Positions 52,780 to 61,319 of a DNA stretch of 64,000 nucleotides are shown here, piece by piece (position 1 is the stretch's first letter; each line of letters opens with the position of its first letter). The notes beneath the pieces were generated by a model, which worked only from the letters and a program-made list of their open reading frames with translations, had not been told where the DNA came from and ran no database searches. Position numbers and translations under genes: made by a program. This DNA comes from Bacillota bacterium. GTDB lineage: Bacteria; Bacillota; Clostridia; Lachnospirales; Lachnospiraceae. Location of the stretch: contig JAEXOU010000011.1 of the NCBI GenBank assembly GCA_023439125.1, positions 62,001-126,000 on the forward strand. Reading direction: 5' to 3'.

Positions 52780-54096
52780 TTTATTTGAAATAGCTGTAAT
52801 TACTATCTTTCCATACATAGAGGCCGGCGTTACAACTTTCGTTTTTCGATCTGTATAGGATGCCAGACGATAATAAACAATATCACTTGGAATTGGGGTT
52901 GCTGTTCCTACCTTTTTAATCTCAATTGGTTTTGTATTTGTTACCTTCTTCCACTTTGCAGTTGCTAAATCTATTTTTTCGCCTTCATGGGCAACAAGAT
53001 ATTCGTACGGCTTTTCACGAGATGCATCCGTAAATGTAAGACTAGTGCCTACTAATGTTACTTTTGCTGTATCAGGTTCTGATGGTTGAGGAATCGTTTC
53101 AACCATTAGAACGCTACTGGCAACTGCCTTATCTGTTCCAAGCGTTCTAAACTCAATCGACCCTGCTGGGATTGGTGTGAAATTTTGTGGGGTATCTTTC
53201 GGTAAGAGAAGCTCTAATAAACTTAATGTCTTAATCTTTGAATCATTTGGACTAAATGTAATCCAATTGCTACTGCCAGCTAGACGGTACTGTGTAACAC
53301 CAGCTTTCACCCCAGTAATTAAGAATTTATCATAATCAACTTTAACTGAAGGTGGTTTTTGCTGTTTCGGAATTTTTACATTTACAATTTTTCCTGCACG
53401 TTGCGTCTTACTAGCCATAACACGAAATTGAAGTGTATATCCATTAATCTCATAATCACTTAAATCAAGTGCGTAATTATATACATTCCAGTTTCCATCT
53501 TTGCCTTTCCGATACTCTAAACTTTGACCTGCTAGTAAATTTTCTATTTTTAGTTTTCCAACATTATTCTCAACATAATATGTAACTTTTAAACTCTTAT
53601 CTTCCTTTGGGATTTCTACCTCTACAGGATTCTCATCATTATTTCCTTTAAAATAAATGACATTGTTAGAAGACTTCATAAAGATTGTCAAATCTATCTT
53701 ACCATCGGAACGCTCAATTAATTGCCAAGTTTTCTTCTTGTCCTGTGAATAATAGAACTTCGTGCTTCCCTTTGGACCTTGACTGACTGTGATTGTCTCA
53801 TTTCTGTAGTCTAAATCGACAACAACTGATGTCTCTGGTACAGGAGTAGGCGTTGTTGTAACTGTAACAGATGGTGTTACCGTTGTACTCACAACAGATT
53901 CTCCTGCGTTTGCACGTATATTAACATCAGCTATCATAGTTTCTCCAGCCTCTGTAAGAAGTTCCTCTTGGGATTGGACGACACTCCCTTTAAAATCATT
54001 TGATATTTTATAGCCTATTCCAACTGTTAAGAATAGCAACAATATCATTGTAGCTAAGTGTATCAACTTTTCCTTCTGAATTAAACGATATTTCAT
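52774..54096 (-). CDS. Unrecognised membrane-anchored or secreted beta-rich protein
   Basis: This 440-aa protein has one N-terminal membrane segment (about 12-29), a Thr/Val/Pro-rich low-complexity linker (about 65-90), and a long region of short beta-like strands with repeated YR-x-G and W-type turns (for example SLEYRKGKDGNWNVY and TQYRLAGSSNWITF). The pattern suggests several fibronectin- or Ig-like modules, without a catalytic motif. It begins 6 nt after the DJ-1 family stop, so the two are cotranscribed. Extracellular location is inferred. Confidence 0.82.
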   Translation of the reverse strand: MKYRLIQKEKLIHLATMILLLFLTVGIGYKISNDFKGSVVQSQEELLTEAGETMIADVNIRANAGESVVSTTVTPSVTVTTTPTPVPETSVVVDLDYRNETITVSQGPKGSTKFYYSQDKKKTWQLIERSDGKIDLTIFMKSSNNVIYFKGNNDENPVEVEIPKEDKSLKVTYYVENNVGKLKIENLLAGQSLEYRKGKDGNWNVYNYALDLSDYEINGYTLQFRVMASKTQRAGKIVNVKIPKQQKPPSVKVDYDKFLITGVKAGVTQYRLAGSSNWITFSPNDSKIKTLSLLELLLPKDTPQNFTPIPAGSIEFRTLGTDKAVASSVLMVETIPQPSEPDTAKVTLVGTSLTFTDASREKPYEYLVAHEGEKIDLATAKWKKVTNTKPIEIKKVGTATPIPSDIVYYRLASYTDRKTKVVTPASMYGKIVITAISNKS

Positions 54097-54102
54097 TCAA
54101 CA

Positions 54103-54651
54103 TCACCTCTCGTATTGTAAGTCACGTCTCACTGAATCAGAAGCCTCTTTCCCACAAAGTTTAGTTATTAAAGTCAATGCGAAGTCAAAGGATGTACCAG
54201 GTCCCTTGCTTGTAATAAAGTTTCCGTCCTCAACAACACTAGCATTAATAATTGTTGCACCATGTAAATTAGCTTCATGTCCAGGATAACAAGTAGCTTT
54301 TCTCCCTACTAGTAAATTATTAATTCCAAAAACTCCTGGTGCTGCACAAATTGCTGCCAAATACTTATTTTGAATGTTGTACATATTGATTAGAGTTCTT
54401 AAACCATCATGCTTCATTAAATTCTTAGTCCCTACTCCTCCACCTGGTAAAATAATCATATCAGCATCAAGCAAACTCTCATCAAATAATATATCGGCCA
54501 TAATTTGAATATCATGAGCGCCCTTGATTAGATTTCTTCCCATAATTGAAACAGTAACCGTATCCACACCAGCTCGGCGTAATAAATCCACTTGAGTCAA
54601 TGCTTCTACTTCTTCTAATCCATCTGCGAAAATTACATATGCTTTTGCCAT
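54103..54651 (-). CDS. DJ-1/PfpI family protein (YajL-like)
   Basis: This 182-aa protein has the DJ-1 nucleophile elbow AAICAAPGVFG (Cys 102) and the conserved glutamate in GLEEVEAL (about 13-18), with ILPGGG at 67-72. Length and motifs are closest to the YajL/DJ-1 subgroup. That subgroup is linked to oxidative stress and disputed deglycase or chaperone activity. GGAGG lies 7 nt before ATG. It is cotranscribed with the downstream secreted protein and follows the tRNA operon terminator. Confidence 0.92.
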   Translation of the reverse strand: MAKAYVIFADGLEEVEALTQVDLLRRAGVDTVTVSIMGRNLIKGAHDIQIMADILFDESLLDADMIILPGGGVGTKNLMKHDGLRTLINMYNIQNKYLAAICAAPGVFGINNLLVGRKATCYPGHEANLHGATIINASVVEDGNFITSKGPGTSFDFALTLITKLCGKEASDSVRRDLQYER

Positions 54652-54681
54652 ATTAATACCTCCACTTTTTTAATATAACAC

Positions 54682-54703
54682 AAAAAAGAGGCTACAAGCC
54701 TCT
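54682..54703 (-). terminator. Terminator of the tRNA operon
   Basis: AGAGGC pairs with GCCTCT around five bases and is followed by TTTTTTG on the minus strand, directly after the last tRNA. Confidence 0.9.
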
Positions 54704-54709
54704 CTATAA

Positions 54710-54784
54710 TCGGGGTGACAGGATTCGAACCTGCGACCTCTTGATCCCAAATCAAGCACTCTAGCCAAACTGAGCCACACCCCG
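54710..54784 (-). tRNA. tRNA-Pro(TGG), copy 2
   Basis: The full cloverleaf has acceptor CGGGGTG/CACCCCG, T arm GGTTCGAATCC, and anticodon loop TTTGGGA (TGG) in stem CTTGA/TCAAG. Discriminator A. It appears identical to the first gene of the operon. Confidence 0.97.
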
Positions 54785-54837
54785 ATGGAACTTATTATCA
54801 TATGTAGCATACGCTTCAATGATATTTTTAAAACAAA

Positions 54838-54917
54838 TGCGGATGACAGGAATTGAACCTGCACGGTTACCCGCTAGATCCTAAGTCTAGTGCGTCTGCC
54901 AGTTCCGCCACATCCGC
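54838..54917 (-). tRNA. tRNA-Leu(TAG)
   Basis: Acceptor GCGGATG/CATCCGC, anticodon loop CTTAGGA in stem CTAGA/TCTAG, a long class II variable arm (CGGGTAACCG) and T loop TTCAATT. Discriminator A. Confidence 0.96.
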
Positions 54918-54943
54918 ATTTTTCTTATGGTTTCCCATAATAC

Positions 54944-55016
54944 TGAGACATCCGGGACTCGAACCCGGGACACCTTGATTAAAAGTCAAGTGCTCTACCG
55001 ACTGAGCTAATATCCC
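54944..55016 (-). tRNA. tRNA-Lys(TTT)
   Basis: Acceptor GGGATAT/ATGTCTC with two G-U pairs, anticodon loop CTTTTAA in stem CTTGA/TCAAG, and T arm CCGGGTTCGAGTCCCGG. Discriminator A. Confidence 0.96.
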
Positions 55017-55046
55017 ATTCTATTACTTTGCCTCATTATAAGGCAA

Positions 55047-55118
55047 CAGGGCTAGCTGGATTTGAACCAGCGAATGCAGGAATCAAAATCCTGTGCCTTA
55101 CCGCTTGGCGATAGCCCT
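55047..55118 (-). tRNA. tRNA-Gln(TTG)
   Basis: Acceptor AGGGCTA/TAGCCCT, anticodon loop TTTTGAT in stem CAGGA/TCCTG, and T arm GCTGGTTCAAATCCAGC. Discriminator G, as usual for Gln. Confidence 0.96.
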
Positions 55119-55169
55119 TTATAAAAAATAGCTACTCACTATCTTTTAGCCACAACTATAAGTTGCCAG

Positions 55170-55244
55170 GGTGGATAAAGGGATTCGAACCCTTGGCCTC
55201 CAGAGCCACAATCTGGCGCGCTAACCAACTGCGCTATACCCACC
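55170..55244 (-). tRNA. tRNA-His(GTG)
   Basis: Acceptor GTGGGTA/TATCCAC with an extra encoded 5' G (position -1) opposite discriminator C, the His identity feature. Anticodon loop TTGTGGC in stem CCAGA/TCTGG. Confidence 0.97.
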
Positions 55245-55274
55245 ATATAGTAACTTAATATCAAAGATATTAAA

Positions 55275-55348
55275 TGTGCCAGAAGGGATTCGAACCCCCG
55301 ACAACCGGCTTAGAAGGCCGATGCTCTATCCAGCTGAGCTACTAGCAC
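55275..55348 (-). tRNA. tRNA-Arg(TCT)
   Basis: Acceptor GTGCTAG/CTGGCAC, anticodon loop CTTCTAA in stem TCGGC/GCCGG, and T loop TTCGAAT. Discriminator A. It reads AGA, a common Arg codon in this genome. Confidence 0.96.
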
Positions 55349-55385
55349 ATTCCGACAGAGGATTTAGATGTCCTGTCAAACATCA

Positions 55386-55456
55386 AGCGGGTGATGGGAA
55401 TCGAACCCACGTATCTAGCTTGGAAGGCTAGTGTTCTACCATTGAACTACACCCGC
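55386..55456 (-). tRNA. tRNA-Gly(TCC)
   Basis: Acceptor GCGGGTG/CACCCGC, anticodon loop CTTCCAA in stem CTAGC/GCTAG, and T arm GTGGGTTCGATTCCCAT. Discriminator T. Confidence 0.96.
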
Positions 55457-55476
55457 ATAGTGCATGTGATAATCAG

Positions 55477-55551
55477 TCGGGGTGACAGGATTCGAACCTG
55501 CGACCTCTTGATCCCAAATCAAGCACTCTAGCCAAACTGAGCCACACCCCG
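55477..55551 (-). tRNA. tRNA-Pro(TGG), copy 1
   Basis: First gene of the eight-gene operon. Acceptor CGGGGTG/CACCCCG and anticodon TGG, matching the copy at the other end. Confidence 0.97.
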
Positions 55552-55613
55552 GTGATATTACATCTATTAAATTTGCGCTTTCAAACTTCGCTTGTCTGTC
55601 AGACGCAAGACAT

Positions 55614-55642
55614 ATTATATATGACGTAAAGAGGAATGTCAA
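55614..55642 (-). promoter_or_regulatory. Consensus promoter of the tRNA operon
   Basis: Perfect TTGACA (55642-55637), a 17-bp spacer and perfect TATAAT (55619-55614) lie about 60 bp before the first tRNA. Confidence 0.9.
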
Positions 55643-55710
55643 CACTTTTTTTGTACTTTTTTTCTTCCTATTTCTGCCACTACTTTGCATGCCAGAAGGC
55701 TCTGTAGCAG

Positions 55711-56217
55711 TTATTTGGCCATCTCTAAATAGTCATCTAAATAATTTAATGTAAAATGCACTTCTCCTGATCGGTCAAGCTCCATTAAGATATATGTTGG
55801 TATCCTTCCACTCTGCCTTGGTTGTGTTATACTTCCTGGATTGATTGCGAATATATTATCATCTGTTAAATCAATTAACGGTTGATGGGTATGACCAAAC
55901 ATAACAATATCCGCGCCTTCCAACAAGGCTATCTCTTTAATATAATCTACTCCATAGTTTACTCCATAACGGTGTCCATGGGTAAGCATTATATAGTATT
56001 TACCGATTTGAATAAATTTATCGCGAGGAGCATTAGAAAAAAAATCATTGTTTCCAGAAACCATTTCTACAGGACAGTTGGCTATTTGTTGGATGTATTG
56101 TTCATCTCCCTCCATATCTCCTAAATGAATCATCATATCCATCGGACCAACCTTTTTTAGAACACGTTCAAGAAAACAACATCTTCCATGCGTATCACTA
56201 ACAACTAAAATCTTCAT
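55711..56217 (-). CDS. YfcE-family metallophosphoesterase
   Basis: This 168-aa calcineurin-like phosphodiesterase has all metal-ligand motifs: SDTHG (7-11), HLGDMEGD, GNND, THGHRYG and FGHTHQP. YfcE/MJ0936 proteins hydrolyse phosphodiesters in vitro; their physiological substrate is unclear. It starts 16 nt after the ITPase gene and is probably in one operon with it and the amidase. Confidence 0.93.
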   Translation of the reverse strand: MKILVVSDTHGRCCFLERVLKKVGPMDMMIHLGDMEGDEQYIQQIANCPVEMVSGNNDFFSNAPRDKFIQIGKYYIMLTHGHRYGVNYGVDYIKEIALLEGADIVMFGHTHQPLIDLTDDNIFAINPGSITQPRQSGRIPTYILMELDRSGEVHFTLNYLDDYLEMAK

Positions 56218-56233
56218 GTGTAATTCTCCTGAA

Positions 56234-56815
56234 CTATAGCTCTTTTTTCATTGCATTTAATGCCTTTGCTCTATGACTTATTAAATTTTTTTGCTCGGGG
56301 GTTAATTCAGCTGTTGTACAATTATATTCAGGTACAAAAAAAATAGGGTCATAACCAAAACCATTCGTCCCAGCTATTTTATAGCCAATTCTACCTTCTA
56401 TTGTGCCTCTTACAGTCTTACACCTTCCATCTGGGAATACGCAAGCAATTGCACATACAAACCTTGCTGTTCTTTTCTCATCAGGTACATCTTTTAACTC
56501 ATTAAGAATATAATTATTCTTTACCTCATAAGAAGTATCCTCACCAAGAAATCTTGCAGAATATATACCAGGTTGACCACCCATAGCATCCACTTCGAGT
56601 CCTGAATCATCTGCTAATACAATTTCATTGGTTAACTCCATAATGGTTTTTGCTTTCAGTATAGCATTTTCTTCAAAAGTTGTACCGTTCTCTTCAATAT
56701 CTACCTTGATTCCTGCATCCTTTAATGAAAGGATTTCGTATGGTATATCATTTAAAATCATGCGAATTTCTTTCATTTTTCCTTCATTGCTTGTTGCAAA
56801 AATTATCTTTTTCAT
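56234..56815 (-). CDS. rdgB: dITP/XTP pyrophosphatase (RdgB/HAM1)
   Basis: This 193-aa house-cleaning enzyme hydrolyses non-canonical purine triphosphates. It has the family start KIIFATSNEGKMKEIRMIL, the catalytic ADDSGLEVDAMGGQPGIYSARF, and GTNGFGYDPIFF and SHRAKALNAM. AGGAC is a weak Shine-Dalgarno. The adjacent YfcE gene is a frequent neighbour of rdgB in Firmicutes. Confidence 0.96.
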   Translation of the reverse strand: MKKIIFATSNEGKMKEIRMILNDIPYEILSLKDAGIKVDIEENGTTFEENAILKAKTIMELTNEIVLADDSGLEVDAMGGQPGIYSARFLGEDTSYEVKNNYILNELKDVPDEKRTARFVCAIACVFPDGRCKTVRGTIEGRIGYKIAGTNGFGYDPIFFVPEYNCTTAELTPEQKNLISHRAKALNAMKKEL

Positions 56816-56845
56816 TTTTTTATGTCCTCATTCCGATATTCTTGT

Positions 56846-58144
56846 CTACTTATCTTCTATATTCTTTGCCTCAAGAGCTCGTATGATACCATTATAAATA
56901 CCTTCTGCAATTATTTGACGATTTTCATCTTCTTTTAAAAAGTCCATATCATCTTTGTTTGACATAAATGCCACTTCAACTAAAGCTACTGGAACTTGAG
57001 ATTCACCAATAATATGAACATCGCTACCTCTCGCTACAATACCACGATTTTTTAATCCTATATTATCAACTAATTCCTCTAGGCAAATTTGAGCGAATTG
57101 TTTTGAATTAAAGGTATTCCAGTCATCTTGATTCTCATTATACAATACTTCTGTTCCATGAATTGATTTATATTTACTTGCATTACAATGAATACTCAAA
57201 AATAAATCAGCTCCAACATCATTCGCTAAATCTACTCTCTGATTTAAAGTCAAGCGACGGTCCGTCGTCCTTGTTGTATAAATCTTTATATTTTCGTTGT
57301 CAATAAAGTATTCCTGGAGTCTTAGCAACATATCAAGATTCATTGTTTTTTCTAAATAACTATATCCACTTGAATAGGTACCACTATCATTACCACCATG
57401 CCCAGCATCTAGAACAATAATTTTATCATAAACATCATGAGGATCTACTAAGCAAATATAGAAAAATTTTTCATCTTCCTCCAACAAATAAGCGTAGGTT
57501 TTAATCAGATCCATAGTAATTTCTGCACTGATCACATTATCTGGTGTAGTGGAATATGTAATATTTATATTAGTAACACTATCTGTAGGTAAAGGTATTG
57601 TTGTAGAGAAAGGTATCGTCGTTGGTGAAGACAATGTTGCTGGAAATGGGTATGATGTTGAGAAAAGTAATGATGTTGGTATAAATGCTGGCACTGGTGA
57701 TAGCATTACTTCCTTACTCGGCCCATTCATATATTGATTTTCATAGAAACGATATATATCATCAGCTGTAATGACTTCACTTGATAAACCTGTAATTGTT
57801 AAAACAATTCTTCGATCAACTGCATACTCCTCGAAATCGTAAGTATAATCTTTTACCAAATCCTTAGGCTTACGAACAACAATCAGATTGTTACCATATT
57901 TCTCCAGTATTTCTTCATCTAAAGAAGTTATAAATTGCTTTTCGATATGAGTTTCCTCTATTTCATTTGTAACCTCAGTTATTTCTTGTTCTAACTCAAT
58001 TGAAGGCATGGGTGTCTTTGTGATTTCACTAGCATAAGAAATGCTTTCTTGAGGCATCCTCATACCAATAGAAAATGTTACTATACAGACCATTAAAATT
58101 AAACTATAAATGGTAGCTCTTTTTAGCAGCTTTTCTTCATTCAA
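56846..58144 (-). CDS. N-acetylmuramoyl-L-alanine amidase (Amidase_3), membrane-anchored
   Basis: This 432-aa cell-wall hydrolase cleaves the MurNAc-L-Ala bond. It has an N-terminal membrane segment (about 12-30), then a poorly characterised region. A Pro/Ser/Thr-rich linker with short PFSTTIPLPT-like repeats (about 165-197) follows, then an Amidase_3 catalytic domain with zinc ligands in DAGHGG, a conserved Glu in LEKTMN, and SIHCNA. The longest frame has 33 more codons, but GGGGGAG lies 5 nt before an in-frame TTG, the start chosen here. It begins the operon with rdgB and the phosphoesterase. Confidence 0.9.
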   Translation of the reverse strand: MNEEKLLKRATIYSLILMVCIVTFSIGMRMPQESISYASEITKTPMPSIELEQEITEVTNEIEETHIEKQFITSLDEEILEKYGNNLIVVRKPKDLVKDYTYDFEEYAVDRRIVLTITGLSSEVITADDIYRFYENQYMNGPSKEVMLSPVPAFIPTSLLFSTSYPFPATLSSPTTIPFSTTIPLPTDSVTNINITYSTTPDNVISAEITMDLIKTYAYLLEEDEKFFYICLVDPHDVYDKIIVLDAGHGGNDSGTYSSGYSYLEKTMNLDMLLRLQEYFIDNENIKIYTTRTTDRRLTLNQRVDLANDVGADLFLSIHCNASKYKSIHGTEVLYNENQDDWNTFNSKQFAQICLEELVDNIGLKNRGIVARGSDVHIIGESQVPVALVEVAFMSNKDDMDFLKEDENRQIIAEGIYNGIIRALEAKNIEDK

Positions 58145-58282
58145 GACAACTCCCCCTTCTTCTGCATCTTGTATAAATATAGTATATCTTAACTTTTTTA
58201 TTTTGTCATTATCTATATCGACAAAACATGGCACATAATTCATATTGTTTTCAAATTTTGCTGTTCTTCGCCCTATTTTGCA

Positions 58283-58311
58283 TTGCTTAATTATGACGAA
58301 TGCAATATAAT
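58283..58311 (+). promoter_or_regulatory. Promoter of the alpha/beta hydrolase gene
   Basis: TTGCTT (58283-58288) and a perfect TATAAT (58306-58311) are separated by 17 bp. Confidence 0.65.
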
Positions 58312-58398
58312 ATTTTTAAGAATTATGACCGACTACAATAGTGCCAACTTACAAGAGACTCTAATCATACTGCAATACAAAATTTGAAGGAGGGTTAT

Positions 58399-59316
58399 AT
58401 GCTCCAGTCTAAGAATATTACAATCAAACAAGCTGATGGATATATTACGACCATTTACCCTCGGTATTCAGAGGCAAAAAATTTGCTTGGTTCTGTAGTT
58501 ATCCTACATGGAATGTGTGAACATCATAAACGTTATCTTCATTTTGCTAATTTTTTAAATGAATACGGATATGATGTCTATTTATATGATCACAGAGGCC
58601 ATGGAACTGATAAAAAATTAGAGGAACTTGGATATATTGCCGATAAAGATGGATACGCTTTACTTATAAAAGATGGTATAGAAGTTATAGAATATATTCG
58701 AAATACGAAACGCACTGAGCAAATCATTGTAGTAACACATAGTATGGGTTCACTTATCGGCCGTAATATAATACAGTATTATGATAAAATGGATAAAATT
58801 GTTTTTATAGGTACTGCAAATCCACCAATAATTACAAGTATATTCGGATTGTTCGTCACAGGTATTATTCGGAAAGTGAAGGGGCCTATGTATATATCAA
58901 GGTTTCTACAGAAGCTCATTATCGGAAATAAAGCTTGCCGAAAATTATGTGAACGAACATCTGTGGATTGGCTAACACGCAATAATTACATTATTGGTTC
59001 CTATATTAACGATCCTTATTGTGGTTTCCCATGTTCTACCTCATTCTTTAACGATATTGTTCACCTTACTTATTATTCTAGCCAATCAAAGCGTACAGTT
59101 AAGACGAGAAAAGATTTACCTATGCTTTTTATTAGCGGTACGAAAGATCCTATCGGCAATAATGGAAAAGATGTAACGAGGATATTTAATCAATATCAAC
59201 GTCAAGCCTTTCCATTCGTGGATTGTATTCTCTATAAAGATTGCCGTCACGAACTATTGAATGAGATTAATAATGATGAGATTATGAATGAGATCGTAAC
59301 ATGGATTAGAAAGTAA
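58399..59316 (+). CDS. Alpha/beta hydrolase (monoacylglycerol-lipase/serine aminopeptidase S33 type)
   Basis: This 305-aa cytosolic enzyme has the oxyanion-region LHGMCEHHKRY (about 36-46), DHRGHG and the nucleophile elbow THSMGS with Ser 115. An Asp in FISGTKDPIG and a His in DCRHELLNE complete the triad. The arrangement is that of lysophospholipase-like Hydrolase_4 proteins. The substrate is probably an acyl ester but unproven. The open frame begins with a TTG five codons earlier; AAGGAGG marks the ATG used here. Confidence 0.9.
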   Translation: MLQSKNITIKQADGYITTIYPRYSEAKNLLGSVVILHGMCEHHKRYLHFANFLNEYGYDVYLYDHRGHGTDKKLEELGYIADKDGYALLIKDGIEVIEYIRNTKRTEQIIVVTHSMGSLIGRNIIQYYDKMDKIVFIGTANPPIITSIFGLFVTGIIRKVKGPMYISRFLQKLIIGNKACRKLCERTSVDWLTRNNYIIGSYINDPYCGFPCSTSFFNDIVHLTYYSSQSKRTVKTRKDLPMLFISGTKDPIGNNGKDVTRIFNQYQRQAFPFVDCILYKDCRHELLNEINNDEIMNEIVTWIRK

Positions 59317-59350
59317 AATTTTCATCCTTTTATGAGTCGAAAAATTAACT

Positions 59351-59590
59351 ATGGGGTTGTTGCATAATGTGATACAGCTCTCGCAACTTTATTAGCGTTT
59401 GTGATTTCACCTCTTATCCAGAAGAACGAGTACACAGGTATATTTTCGAAGGCCTTACAAGTCCCACACGCTCTTTGTGGGCTTGTGAGCATAGCGCGCC
59501 GTAGAAAATATACATGTATACCCGTTCTTCTTCATAGCAAAAAATCACAAACGCCTAGCAAACTAACAGGGCTGTTGCATTATGGTATCA
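59351..59590. repeat. Foldback element (large imperfect palindrome)
   Basis: The left half (about 59391-59455) and right half (about 59495-59559) are imperfect inverted copies: AGCGTTTGTGATTT, AGAAGAACG and GTATATTTTC recur in complement. A central hairpin ACAAG-t-CCCACA / TGTGGG-c-TTGT sits between them. Near the ends GTTGTTGCATAATG and CTGTTGCATTATGG are direct near-repeats. It lies between convergent genes and has no coding content. Confidence 0.75.
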
Positions 59591-59593
59591 TCA

Positions 59594-60736
59594 TTATTTC
59601 TTTGGAGGCTTAGGTCCCATAAAGGAATAAAAATAAGTCTTTAGCATACCATTATAGATCTTTCGATTGCGATCAGCCTTGCGACCAATATATTTTTCTG
59701 CGTCTTCATAACTTGTAATCATATAACATGACCATGCATCAAGATTAGAAAATGCATTTCCAATTTCCCGATACAAGGCTGGCATTGCTTGTTTTTCTTC
59801 CAAACGCTCACCATATGGAGGATTCGTAATGATAAAACCATATTTCTTAGGGCTGCTTAATTCACTAACTGCACGTTTTTGAAAATGAATATAATTATTT
59901 ACACCAGCCAGTTCAGCGTTCTGGCGAGCTGCCTTAATAATCTCACCATCAATGTCATATCCTTGAATATTCATTTCAACATCTTGCAAAATCATGTCAT
60001 TTGCTTCTTCATTCGCTGCATACCATGATTTTTTTGGAATAATGTCTGTCCAACTTTCTGCTAAAAAAGAACGGTTAAGCCCTGGGGCTATATTAGCTCC
60101 TATCATCGCTGCTTCAATAGGAAATGTTCCACTGCCACAGAATGGATCTACGAGTATTCGATCTTTATTCCAAGGAGTCAGCATAATCAATGCTGCTGCT
60201 AAAGTTTCTGTGATTGGTGCACGAGAGGCTAATTTTCGATATCCACGCTTATGAAGTGAATCTCCAGAAGTGTCAATTCCAATCGTAATTTCATCTTTCA
60301 TAAAAGTAACACGAATAGGGTATTCATTGCCTGATTCCTCAAACCATTCCACTTTATAAACTTGCTTTAGTCGCTCAACGATTGCTTTTTTCATGATTGA
60401 TTGAATATCAGATGGACTAAATAATTTGCTCTTAATTGATGTCGCTTTTGCCACCCAAAACTTTCCATTTTTTGGTATAAAATTCTCCCAAGGTAACTCC
60501 TTTGTCTTCTGAAATAATTCTTCAAAAGTTTCTGCCCTAAATTTGGCAACCTTAAGTAGTATACGTTCTGTTGTACGTAAGAACATATTAGCTCTGCAAA
60601 TTGCAGATTCATCCCCTGCAAATATAACTCGGCCATCTTCTACACTAACGATCTCATATCCAAGATCCATAATCTCTTTTTTTAAAACTGATTCCAACCC
60701 AAAATGGCATGGTGTTATAAACTCATATCGACTCAT
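59594..60736 (-). CDS. THUMP-domain RNA N-methyltransferase (RlmL/UPF0020 type)
   Basis: This 380-aa protein combines an N-terminal THUMP RNA-binding region (about 45-165) with a Rossmann methyltransferase domain. That domain has DPFCGSGTFPIEAAMIG (about 195-211), GYDIDGE and the catalytic TNPPYGERL. It resembles the N-terminal half of E. coli RlmL, which makes m2G2445 in 23S rRNA. No RlmK-like fusion is present. GGAGAG precedes ATG; monocistronic or grouped with the rhodanese gene upstream. Confidence 0.92.
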   Translation of the reverse strand: MSRYEFITPCHFGLESVLKKEIMDLGYEIVSVEDGRVIFAGDESAICRANMFLRTTERILLKVAKFRAETFEELFQKTKELPWENFIPKNGKFWVAKATSIKSKLFSPSDIQSIMKKAIVERLKQVYKVEWFEESGNEYPIRVTFMKDEITIGIDTSGDSLHKRGYRKLASRAPITETLAAALIMLTPWNKDRILVDPFCGSGTFPIEAAMIGANIAPGLNRSFLAESWTDIIPKKSWYAANEEANDMILQDVEMNIQGYDIDGEIIKAARQNAELAGVNNYIHFQKRAVSELSSPKKYGFIITNPPYGERLEEKQAMPALYREIGNAFSNLDAWSCYMITSYEDAEKYIGRKADRNRKIYNGMLKTYFYSFMGPKPPKK

Positions 60737-60802
60737 TTGTTCTCTCCGTTTCGTTTTCTTATTCTATTGTAATTCCCTTTTGTATTTCATGTCAACTAAG
60801 TC

Positions 60803-61144
60803 TTAAGATCTCACTAATTTTCCATAATAAGCACGTAATCCTCCACACATACTATACACTATGGCATTTATACCATTAAGATCTCGAGCCGCCATTAAAC
60901 TTACAGAACCTTTATGACAATATAATAGAACATACCGATATCCCTGTACGTATGCTGCGATATTATCTCCTTGTTGATATGGTATGTTTATGGCTCCTGG
61001 TATATGCCCATCGTAGTATTCCTCTTCTCTACGTAAGTCAACGATGACCGTATCATTTCTACCTATGAACTTATCTATATCATTCATTCGCATCATTTCG
61101 AAATACATATCGCACACCAACTTTCCAGTTTTGACTTCATACAA
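60803..61144 (-). CDS. Rhodanese-like domain protein
   Basis: This 113-aa single rhodanese domain has VIVDLRREEEYYDGHIPGAINIPY (about 33-56) and the active-site loop LLYCHKGSVSL with Cys 76. A sulfur-transfer or phosphatase-like role is possible. The start is uncertain: the ribosome binding site before the first ATG is poor, and Met 13, Met 17 or Met 18 could be used, still keeping the whole domain. Confidence 0.85.
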   Translation of the reverse strand: MYEVKTGKLVCDMYFEMMRMNDIDKFIGRNDTVIVDLRREEEYYDGHIPGAINIPYQQGDNIAAYVQGYRYVLLYCHKGSVSLMAARDLNGINAIVYSMCGGLRAYYGKLVRS

Positions 61145-61253
61145 AAAATAAAGAGTATCCTACATTATTGTATTCAAATCGACAAATTGTGTGCTTATGA
61201 TAGATTAAAAATCTGCATTACAGCATCCTTAAGAACTGAACCCTATTACATAA

Positions 61254-61286
61254 CAAAACCGCCTGCGATAAGGCTAGGCGGTTTTG
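61254..61286 (-). terminator. Terminator of the Asn/Ser-rich protein gene
   Basis: CAAAACCGCCT pairs perfectly with AGGCGGTTTTG; the minus strand continues GTTTTGTTA. Confidence 0.85.
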
Positions 61287-61319
61287 TTGATGACAATTGA
61301 GCTCGTTTGTCAACTATCT

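Noticed and set aside
59401..59613. 70-codon plus-strand frame inside the foldback element
   Set aside because: The frame is a by-product of the inverted repeats, with no Shine-Dalgarno and no resemblance to a protein family.
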